Positions 7,992 through 15,740 of a DNA stretch of 24,182 nucleotides are shown one piece after another. Every line of letters begins with the position of its first letter. The stretch's first letter is position 1. Position numbers and translations under genes: made by a program. Source of the stretch: JBOCEF01 sp047610385 (GTDB taxonomy: Bacteria > Pseudomonadota > Alphaproteobacteria > Rhodobacterales > Rhodobacteraceae); assembly GCA_047610385.1 (NCBI GenBank), contig JBLGAC010000060.1, positions 1 to 24,182 of the forward strand, written 5' to 3'. Below the pieces are notes generated by a model. That model was not told the origin of the DNA and searched no databases. It saw nothing but the letters and a program-made list of their open reading frames with translations.

Positions 7992-8070
7992 CATGGGACG
8001 CGTGCGCGGCCCGGCGCGGGCGTCCGGCGCTGCCGGCGCGCCCGCGACCGCCCCGCCCTCGCGTCCCATG
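7992..8070. repeat. Nested inverted repeat downstream of folC, possible terminator or cruciform
   Basis: An outer perfect 11-bp inverted repeat, CATGGGACGCG (7992-8002) and CGCGTCCCATG (8060-8070), encloses a second hairpin: CGCGGGCG (8015-8022) with CGCCCGCG (8039-8046). Inside that is CCGGC-GCT-GCCGG (8024-8036). The outer left arm begins at the first base after the folC stop. There is no T-run, so a classical intrinsic terminator is doubtful. Rho-linked termination, an RNA processing site or a protein-binding site are alternatives. Confidence 0.6.
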
Positions 8071-8139
8071 CGCGGTGCACGAAATGTCGGGTGTCGCGGC
8101 GGGGTGTTTACCCCGAAGCTCTGCCGCACCAAGCGGCTT

Positions 8140-8272
8140 TTTCAACCTGAGGGCGATTTATTCGCTCGGGGTGAAGGGGTCGTTAACGATCTGCAAGTGT
8201 AATCGGGGCGCGCGCCTCCTTTGCATCCGGCGCGCCCCCGACCGGGACGGGGACGTTTCACCGGCGCAGGAG
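8140..8272 (+). promoter_or_regulatory. Probable control region of the polyketide synthase gene
   Basis: The rest of the 288-bp gap between folC and the synthase contains no gene. Around 8139-8203 it is markedly richer in A and T than its surroundings, with T-rich tracts and the perfect 10-bp palindrome TCGTTAACGA at 8180-8189. TGTAAT shortly after could be a -10 element, but no good -35 is at the right distance. AGGAG at 8268-8272 is the ribosome binding site, seven bases before the GTG start. A cassette-specific promoter here is likely but not proven. Confidence 0.4.
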
Positions 8273-8279
8273 AACCGGC

Positions 8280-11200
8280 GTGCTGAAGGCCATCGAACCC
8301 AACGAAATTGCGATCATCGGCTATGGCTGCCGCCTTCCTGGCGCCGCCGATCCTGACGCCTTCTGGAAAGTGCTGGAGGATGGGCGCAGCACCGTCACCC
8401 AAGTGCAGCCCGACCGCTGGCCTGAGGCGCGGTGGCGCGGCGTCGGGGCTGGAAAATCCTATGTGTTCGCGGCAGGGCAGCTTGATGCCCCGTGGGATTT
8501 TGACCCCGGCTTCTTCGGGATTTCCCCGCGTGAGGCGGCACAGATCGATCCACAGCAGCGCCTGATGCTGCAGGTGACGTGGGAGGCGCTGGAACATGCC
8601 CGCCGCCCGCCCTCAAGCCTGCGCAAGGACCGCACGGGCGTGTTTGTCGGGGCTTCGTCATCGGACCATGCCAACCGGTTTTATCTGGACCCGGCGGCGA
8701 TTGATGCGGGGTTCATGACCGGCAACACGTTGTCGCTGATCTCCAACCGTGTCTCCTATGCGCTTGATCTGCATGGGCCAAGCTGGACGGTGGACACGGC
8801 CTGCTCATCAGGCCTTTACGCGCTGCGCGCCGCGGCGGCGGAACTGGCGACGGGGCGCATCGACACGGCGTTGGTCGGGGCGGTGAACATGCTGCTGTCG
8901 CCTTGGCCGTTTGTGGGGTTCTCAGCGGCATCCATGCTGTCAAAAAAGGGTCGCTGCGCGGCGTTTGATGCAAGCGGCGATGGGTATGTGCGCTCCGAAG
9001 GGGCGGTGGTGTTTGTGCTGCGCAGCCTTGATGCTGCCATCGCGGATGGCGACACAATTCTGGGCGTGATTTCGGGCATTGGGGTGAATTCTGACGGGCG
9101 CACGGCGGGGGTGTCCATGCCGTCGGCGGATCGGCAGGCGGCACTTTTGCGTGATGTTTACGCGCGCGTCGGGATCTCTCCCGACCGGCTGGCATTTGTT
9201 GAGGCGCATGGCACCGGCACCCGCGCTGGGGACCCGCAGGAAACCGGCGCTTTGGGCGCGGTGCTGGGGCAGGCGCGCAGTGCGCCGCTGCCGATCGGGT
9301 CGGCCAAGACCAACATTGGCCATCTTGAAGCGGGGGCGGGGCTGGTTGGCCTGCTGAAGGCGCAGATGGCGCTGGAAAAGGGCGTGCTGCCGCGGTCCCT
9401 GCATTTTGACACGCCCAACCCGGACATCGATTTCGAAGGGCTTAACCTGCGGGTTGCCACCACACCGACGCTGATCCCGCCCTCGGCCAGGCCGTGGTAT
9501 GCGGGCGTCAACGCGTTCGGATTTGGCGGCGCGAACGCCCACGCGGTGCTGCGCCAACCAAGCCCGGAGGAACGCTTGGGTCGGCGGCCCTGCCCGGCCC
9601 CCGCGCCCCTGATCCTGTCGGCACGGAGCGAAAACAGCCTGCGCGCGCTGGCTGCCCGCATGAAAACCCGCCTGACCGGGGCTGACGCCGCGGAAGGCGC
9701 GGCCATCGCCAATGTCTGCGCCTATGGCCGCGAACGCATGACCCACCGTCTGGTGACAGCCGCGGATGATCCCGCCGGGCAGGCCGCTGCGTTGGGTGAC
9801 TGGCTGGCGGGCCGCCCCGCCGCGCTGGCTGAGGGGCGGGCCGCGGCGCAAGGCGGCAAGACGCTGTTCCTTTATTCGGGCAATGGCGCGCAATATCCCG
9901 GCATGGGCCGCGCGGCGCACAAAGGTGACGCCGCGTTCCGTGAAACGTTTGACCAAGTGTCCGCGCTGTTCGCCGATCTGGCGGCCGAAGACCTGACCGA
10001 AGCCCTGTTCGCGCCCGATCTTGAAGGTCGCTTGGGCGCCACCTCGCTTGCGCAGCCTTTGCTGTTTGCGATTCAGGTGGCGACGACCGGTTCGCTGGCC
10101 GCGCGCGGCGTGACCCCGGACGCGACCATTGGCCATTCGGTGGGCGAGGTCGCGGCTGCATGGGCCGCGGGCGCCTTTGATCTGAAAAGCGCGGTGCGGT
10201 TGATCCATGCGCGGTCCTCGGCGCAGGAAATGCTGCGGGGCATGGGGACCATGGCCGCCGCGCTTGCCGCCCCCGACGCCGTGCGCGCCGCGTTGGCTGA
10301 GGCTGGGATTGAGGGCGTGAGCATCGCGGCTGAGAATTCGGCGCGCTCGGTCACCATTTCCGGCCCCGTGGCCGCGATTGACGCGTTCGCCAAGGCCGCG
10401 CGCAAAAAGCGGATCGCGGTCAAGCGGCTGGGCCTTGATTATCCATTCCATTCCGCGGCCGCTGATGGGTTGGAAAGCGTGCTGGCCGAAAGCCTCGCGT
10501 TCCTGCGGCCCGAAGAAACCGCGATCCCGTTCCTGTCGTCCACTTTTGGGCGTGAGGCTGACGGGCAGGAACTTGGGCCGCGCTATTGGTGGGCGAACAT
10601 CCGCCGCCCGGTCCTGTTCCGGCAGGGCATGGAGGCGGCGCTTGATCTGGGCTGCATCGCGGCGGTGGAGGTTGGACCCCGCCCGGTGCTGTCAGGCTAT
10701 GCCCGCGACGTGGCGACAGCGCGATCGGCGCAGCTATCGGTCGTGCCAACGATGGAGGATACTGAGACCGGCGGCGACATCTCATGCGCCGCTGCCCGTG
10801 CGCTGGCCATCGGCGCGCGGGTGGTGCCAGCGCGCTTTTTCGGCCCTGATCTGCGGGTTGCCGTCGATCTGCCGCGCTATCCCTGGCGCAACCGCCCCTA
10901 TCAGGCCGAACCCACGCCTGAGGCGCTGGCGAGCTTTGACGCCTCACCCACCAATCCGCTGCTGGGCTGGCGCGACCGCCCGGACGCCCGCGACTGGCAC
11001 GGGTCAATGAGCGCGCAGGCCCCTGCATGGCTGTCCGATCATCGGGTCGGGGGCGCTGCGGTGCTGCCCGCCGCCGCCTTTGTGGACATGGTGCTGTCGG
11101 CGGCGCTGGCGGATCTGGGCGATCATGGCGCCCGCGCGGCGTTTGGGCCGGGCCTGCCGGGGGTGGAATTGCTTGATCTCGACATCGCGCGCCCGCTGAC

Positions 11201-14200
11201 CTTCACGGATGATGAGGCGCAGGAAATCCGCGTGCGTCTGTCGGGCGTGCGTATGGTCATCGACATCGAAAGCCGCAGGCGTCTCAGCGCGGATCCGTTC
11301 ATGCTGCATGCCCGTGCCCGCGCCCGTGCGCTGATCAGTGGCGCGCCTGCCCAGCGCCCCGCACCCGATGCTGTGGCGGCGATGGGCGGCGACGCGCTCT
11401 ATGCGCTCGCGGCCCGGATGGGGCTGGAGTATGGGCCAGCATTTCGGCGCGCGCTGGATGTGCGCCGGGTCGGGGACGCGGCCTATGTGACGCTTTGCGC
11501 TGATCATGATGGGCTGGTGCCACAGGACCACGCGCTGCATCCGGCGCTGCTCGACGGTGCGTTTCACGGGCTGCTGGCGCTGATCGCTGATCGGGCACCC
11601 GATGGCCCGGCCCGCGCGTGGTTGCCTGTGCGGATCGGTGCGCTGAAATTGCATCGGCCCGGCGCAACCCCGGTCGGTGCGTGGGTGGAGCTGGAGCGCG
11701 CATCAACGCGCGGGGCACGCGCGCGCATCGCCATGGTGGACGCCAATGGCGAAACGATCGCCGCGTTGGAGGATGTGCGCTTCCGCGCCGTCTCAGTCCA
11801 CCGCGCCGCGGGCGCTGAGGATCTGATCTATCGTCACGTTCTGGTCCCGCTGTCGCCCGCCGCGCCCGCCGCGCCCGCCGCTGCGTTGGCCGATCTGCGC
11901 GCCCCGGTGGACGGCGCCGATCTGGACGCCGGTGCGCTATTGCTCGACGCCGCTGCGCGCCGGGCCGCATGGCAAGCCGCGCGCGATCTTGCGGGGGAAT
12001 GCGGATCCTTGGAGCCTGAGGCGCTGATTGCCGCGGGCAAGCTTGCGCCCTCAGCCCGCCCGCTTTGGTCCCGTATTGTTGAGGCGCTGGAGCATGATGG
12101 CTCCGCCGATCCGGTTGCGGGTCGCCTGCTGGACGCCGCCGCGCCCGCGCTTCCGGCATTGACTGAGGCGCTGGCCGCCGCCGCCCCGACCCGCGGGCTT
12201 GAAATCATGCAGGCGATGGCGCTGCCCCATGCACTGGGCGCGGCGTTGGCCGAAGGGTTGGGCGACGCCCCGGCCCCCACCGCCGCGGATCTGCGCGCGG
12301 CTGAACGCAGTCCGGGGGCCGATGGCAGGTGGCGCGCGCTTGGATATGCGCTGGATGCCTGCCTGGTGCGGCTGCCTGATGGTGCGCGCTTTGAGGTGCT
12401 GATTCTCGGTGCCCCACCTGCGGCGCTGTTGTTGCGCGCCATGACGCGGGCGGCGCGGGTGATGGTCTCAGACCCCGATCCGCGGCGCGCGCGGGCGCTG
12501 GCTGGCGATGCGGCTGCCGCGATCCCGGGCGTGCGCAATGTTGCCTTTGCCGATCTTCCGGGTGGTGCTTTTGATCTGATCCTGTCGGCAGATGCGCTGC
12601 ACCGCGTGGGCGAAAATGCGCTGCCGCGTCTGCGTGCGCTGCTGCGCGCTGGCGGCGCGTTGGCCGCGGCTGAGGGGGGGGGCGGCTTGCTTGATGATCT
12701 GACCGAGGGCCGCATCGCCGGTTGGTGGCGCGACACGGTGGCCCCTGATTTCGCCATCGGGCTGCGCCGGTCCGGTGCCGCATGGGCCAGCGCATTGGGC
12801 GATGCCGGGTTCAAGGGCGCGGCGGATGGCGCGCTGACCGGGGGCGAAAGCGCGCTGATCCTGGCCGCCGCGCCGGACCGCGCGGCGCGCACGGTGCCTG
12901 AGGCCGAAGCGCAGAATGCCACGATCCACGTGATCCATGGGCCGGGCGAAGACGTGCTGGCGCGCGCGCTGATAGCCGCGCTGGCCGCCAAGGGCCGCGT
13001 TGTGGTGGCCGGGGGCGCTGAAGGCGGCGCTGAGGCGGTGTATCTGACCGGCCTTTCGCCCCATGGCGACGCGCTGGCCTGCGCAATGGCGCGTGTTGAT
13101 GGTGCCCGCACGGCGCTGATGGCCGCGCCGCGCCGCCTGTGGCTGGTGATGCGCGGCGGCGTGGTGGCCGGATCTGCGCGCGCGCTGCGCCCCGCAGACG
13201 CCGCGCTTTGGGGCTTTGGCCGGGTCGCGGCGAATGAATGGCCTGATATGGATGTCCGCGCGCTGGATCTTGATGCCGCGATCCCCGATGCCGATCTAGC
13301 CACCCGCCTCGCCGCCGCGATCGTCACGCCGGGCGAGGACCGTGAGCTGGTCCTGACCCAAACTGGTGTCGCCGCCGTGCGTGCTGAGCGTGTGTCGGGC
13401 CTGACCGCCCGCGCCGCCGCCACCGATCTGGCCGCGTGCGGCGAGGATGTGACCATGCGGTTGGAGCAGACGCGCCCCGGCGCCATCGACAGCCTGACTT
13501 GGGTTCCCGTCGCCCGCCGCGCGCCCCAAGGCAATGAGGTGGAGATTGAGGTCGCGGCGGCGGGCCTCAATTTCCGCGATGTGATGTGGGCGCAGGGCCT
13601 GCTGCCTGAGGAGGCGCTGGAGGATGGCTTTGCCGGGCCGACCCTTGGCATGGAATGTGCGGGCCGGGTGCTGCGCGCCGGACCCGCTGCCGCCTATGCG
13701 CCCGGCGACGCGGTGATCGCCTTTGCGCCTGCGTGTTTCGCGGGCCATGTGACGGTGAACGACCGCGCCGTCGCCCCCTTGCCGCAAGGTCTGGGGATGG
13801 CAGGGGGGGCCGCCACGCCCGTCGCCTTTCTGACCGCCTGGCACGGATTGATCGAACTGGCGCGGTTGCGCGCCGGCGAAACCGTGCTGATCCATGGCGG
13901 TGCAGGGGGCGTCGGGCTTGCCGCCATGCAGGTTGCCGCCAGCGTCGGCGCGCGTGTGATCGCTACCGCGGGATCGCCCGCGCGGCGCGAACTGCTGCGC
14001 AATCTGGGCGCTGAGCACGCCTTTGACAGCCGCAGCCTGACCTTTGCCGATCAGGTGATGGACGCGGCAGGCGGCGTGGGCGTGGACGTGGTGCTGAATT
14101 CGCTTTCGGGCGAGGCGATGGAGCGGTCGATCGACTGCCTGCGCCCGTTTGGCCGGTTTGTGGAGCTTGGGAAACGTGATTTCTTTGGCGGGACAGAGAT

Positions 14201-15701
14201 CGGCCTGCGCCCCTTTCGCCGCAACCTGAGCTATTTTGGCATGGACGCCGACCAGCTGTTGACCGCCCGGCCCGATCTGGCCGCGGCCGCCTTCAAGGCG
14301 ATCGGCGACGGGTTCGCGCGCGGTGATCTGATTGCGCCGCCGCACACCGTCTTTGCACCCGAAGACGCGGCGGAGGCGTTCCGGCTCATGCAGCGGTCGG
14401 GCCATATGGGCAAGATCCTGATCCGCCCGCCCGCCGCGCCCGCCGCTGTGGTGCCTGCGATGCGGGTGCCGACTGACGGCGCGGTGCTGGTGATCGGCGG
14501 GCTTGGCGGCTTTGGCGCCGCAACCGCGCTCCGGCTGGCGGAACGCGGCGTGCCGGAGCTGTGGTTAACCTCCCGCTCTGGCCAGGCCGGGCCAGATGCA
14601 GGCGCCGCGATCGCGAAGATCAAGGCGCTTGGCACCCGCGTGCATCTGCGCGCGGTCGATGTGGCGGATGATGCGGCGATGACGGCGCTGATCGCTGAGA
14701 TCAATGCTGGGCCCTTTAAGCTGCGCGGTGCGGTGCATGCGGCCATGGTGCTCAATGACGGGTTGATCGCCGGGCTGACGGCCGCGCGGATCGAAGCTGT
14801 GATGCGGCCGAAAATCGCGGGCGCCGCGGTGCTGGATCGGCTGACGCGGGGGGCAGATCTGGCGATGTTCGTGGTGTTTTCCTCAGCCACAGGGATGGTG
14901 GGCAATCCGGGGCAGGGTGCCTATGTCGCCGCGAATTGCTGGATGGAGGCGATGGTTGCTGAGCGTCGGCGCGCCGGTCTGCCGGGTCTTGCGATGGCTT
15001 GGGGGGCAATCTCTGACGCCGGGTTTTTGGCGCGCGACGCGGCGGCGCGCAAGCTGCTGTCGGACCGGCTGGGCGGCGCCTCAATCACCGCGCGCGATGC
15101 GCTGGACTGCATGGAGGCGGCAATGGCCGCACCCGATGGCACCGCATCTGCGGTGATCTGCGGGCGGATCGACTGGGCCGCCGCGGGGCGCGAACTGGCG
15201 CTGACCGCCACGCCGGTGTTCGCGCGCATCGACATGCCTGAGACTGCGGCGCGCAGCGGCGGCGCCGCCGAATTGCGCGCCGAATTGGCCGGGTTGCCTG
15301 CGCCCGAAGCGGTGACCCGCATCACCGCGCTTCTGGCCGCTGAGGCAAGCCGGATCCTGCGGCTTGCCGTCGAAGAAGTGGACCCCGGCCAGCCACTTAC
15401 TGATATGGGGTTCGACAGCCTGATGGCGGTCGATCTGCGCATGGCGGCTGAGGAAGCGCTGGGCGTCGACATCCCGCTGATGTCCATCGCCGGGGGCGCG
15501 ACGCTGCATGACGTTGCCGCACGGGCCGCCATGCGGATCGCCGCGCCCGCGCAGCCGCCTGGGGATACGCTGGGGGATGCGGCCAACATGTCCGCCGCGG
15601 ACCGCAACCTCGCGTCCAGCCACGGTGCGGGAGAGGCTGAAATGGCCATGATCGGCGCCGCCGCCCGGCGGGCGGAGCTTGAAGGCCGCGCGCTGGGTTG
15701 A
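8280..15701 (+). CDS. Type I polyketide synthase, single fully reducing module (KS-AT-DH-degenerate MT-ER-KR-ACP)
   Basis: 2473-residue multidomain synthase, probably iterative, starting at GTG with AGGAG seven bases upstream. Domains in order: KS about 8-425 with intact Cys175 (DTACSSGL), His310 (EAHGTGT) and His348 (NIGH). AT about 527-820 with Ser620 in GHSVGE and YPFHS at 721-725; the Phe fits malonyl-CoA better than methylmalonyl-CoA. DH about 892-1180 with His921 (HxxxGxxxxP) and Asp1092. A Pro-Ala linker leads to a methyltransferase-like segment, about 1181-1530, without an SAM-binding glycine motif. KR structural half about 1531-1720 (WGFGRVAANEWP at 1644). ER about 1726-2051 with HGGAGGVGLAA at 1872. 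KR about 2068-2300 with GGLGGFG, Lys2178, Ser2202, Tyr2215 and Asn2219. ACP about 2340-2420 with Ser2380 (GFDSL). No thioesterase or reductase domain is present, so release must come from elsewhere, most likely the adjacent alpha-oxoamine synthase. The product is unknown. Confidence 0.95.
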   Translation: MLKAIEPNEIAIIGYGCRLPGAADPDAFWKVLEDGRSTVTQVQPDRWPEARWRGVGAGKSYVFAAGQLDAPWDFDPGFFGISPREAAQIDPQQRLMLQVTWEALEHARRPPSSLRKDRTGVFVGASSSDHANRFYLDPAAIDAGFMTGNTLSLISNRVSYALDLHGPSWTVDTACSSGLYALRAAAAELATGRIDTALVGAVNMLLSPWPFVGFSAASMLSKKGRCAAFDASGDGYVRSEGAVVFVLRSLDAAIADGDTILGVISGIGVNSDGRTAGVSMPSADRQAALLRDVYARVGISPDRLAFVEAHGTGTRAGDPQETGALGAVLGQARSAPLPIGSAKTNIGHLEAGAGLVGLLKAQMALEKGVLPRSLHFDTPNPDIDFEGLNLRVATTPTLIPPSARPWYAGVNAFGFGGANAHAVLRQPSPEERLGRRPCPAPAPLILSARSENSLRALAARMKTRLTGADAAEGAAIANVCAYGRERMTHRLVTAADDPAGQAAALGDWLAGRPAALAEGRAAAQGGKTLFLYSGNGAQYPGMGRAAHKGDAAFRETFDQVSALFADLAAEDLTEALFAPDLEGRLGATSLAQPLLFAIQVATTGSLAARGVTPDATIGHSVGEVAAAWAAGAFDLKSAVRLIHARSSAQEMLRGMGTMAAALAAPDAVRAALAEAGIEGVSIAAENSARSVTISGPVAAIDAFAKAARKKRIAVKRLGLDYPFHSAAADGLESVLAESLAFLRPEETAIPFLSSTFGREADGQELGPRYWWANIRRPVLFRQGMEAALDLGCIAAVEVGPRPVLSGYARDVATARSAQLSVVPTMEDTETGGDISCAAARALAIGARVVPARFFGPDLRVAVDLPRYPWRNRPYQAEPTPEALASFDASPTNPLLGWRDRPDARDWHGSMSAQAPAWLSDHRVGGAAVLPAAAFVDMVLSAALADLGDHGARAAFGPGLPGVELLDLDIARPLTFTDDEAQEIRVRLSGVRMVIDIESRRRLSADPFMLHARARARALISGAPAQRPAPDAVAAMGGDALYALAARMGLEYGPAFRRALDVRRVGDAAYVTLCADHDGLVPQDHALHPALLDGAFHGLLALIADRAPDGPARAWLPVRIGALKLHRPGATPVGAWVELERASTRGARARIAMVDANGETIAALEDVRFRAVSVHRAAGAEDLIYRHVLVPLSPAAPAAPAAALADLRAPVDGADLDAGALLLDAAARRAAWQAARDLAGECGSLEPEALIAAGKLAPSARPLWSRIVEALEHDGSADPVAGRLLDAAAPALPALTEALAAAAPTRGLEIMQAMALPHALGAALAEGLGDAPAPTAADLRAAERSPGADGRWRALGYALDACLVRLPDGARFEVLILGAPPAALLLRAMTRAARVMVSDPDPRRARALAGDAAAAIPGVRNVAFADLPGGAFDLILSADALHRVGENALPRLRALLRAGGALAAAEGGGGLLDDLTEGRIAGWWRDTVAPDFAIGLRRSGAAWASALGDAGFKGAADGALTGGESALILAAAPDRAARTVPEAEAQNATIHVIHGPGEDVLARALIAALAAKGRVVVAGGAEGGAEAVYLTGLSPHGDALACAMARVDGARTALMAAPRRLWLVMRGGVVAGSARALRPADAALWGFGRVAANEWPDMDVRALDLDAAIPDADLATRLAAAIVTPGEDRELVLTQTGVAAVRAERVSGLTARAAATDLAACGEDVTMRLEQTRPGAIDSLTWVPVARRAPQGNEVEIEVAAAGLNFRDVMWAQGLLPEEALEDGFAGPTLGMECAGRVLRAGPAAAYAPGDAVIAFAPACFAGHVTVNDRAVAPLPQGLGMAGGAATPVAFLTAWHGLIELARLRAGETVLIHGGAGGVGLAAMQVAASVGARVIATAGSPARRELLRNLGAEHAFDSRSLTFADQVMDAAGGVGVDVVLNSLSGEAMERSIDCLRPFGRFVELGKRDFFGGTEIGLRPFRRNLSYFGMDADQLLTARPDLAAAAFKAIGDGFARGDLIAPPHTVFAPEDAAEAFRLMQRSGHMGKILIRPPAAPAAVVPAMRVPTDGAVLVIGGLGGFGAATALRLAERGVPELWLTSRSGQAGPDAGAAIAKIKALGTRVHLRAVDVADDAAMTALIAEINAGPFKLRGAVHAAMVLNDGLIAGLTAARIEAVMRPKIAGAAVLDRLTRGADLAMFVVFSSATGMVGNPGQGAYVAANCWMEAMVAERRRAGLPGLAMAWGAISDAGFLARDAAARKLLSDRLGGASITARDALDCMEAAMAAPDGTASAVICGRIDWAAAGRELALTATPVFARIDMPETAARSGGAAELRAELAGLPAPEAVTRITALLAAEASRILRLAVEEVDPGQPLTDMGFDSLMAVDLRMAAEEALGVDIPLMSIAGGATLHDVAARAAMRIAAPAQPPGDTLGDAANMSAADRNLASSHGAGEAEMAMIGAAARRAELEGRALG

Positions 15702-15740
15702 CCCCCGGTGCCGCGCCGATTGAACAAAGGAATTGCGCCT

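Noticed and set aside
6327..8132. A 601-codon open frame on the minus strand opposite accD and folC
   Set aside because: It contains no known motif, is rich in Arg, His and Gln, and overlaps two confidently identified genes.
8940..10451. A 503-codon minus-strand frame opposite the KS and AT domains
   Set aside because: No motif and no ribosome binding site; the plus-strand KS and AT active sites are unambiguous.
11834..13651. A 605-codon open frame opposite the middle of the polyketide synthase
   Set aside because: It is a low-complexity Ala/Ser/Arg translation, the typical antisense shadow of an Ala-rich gene.
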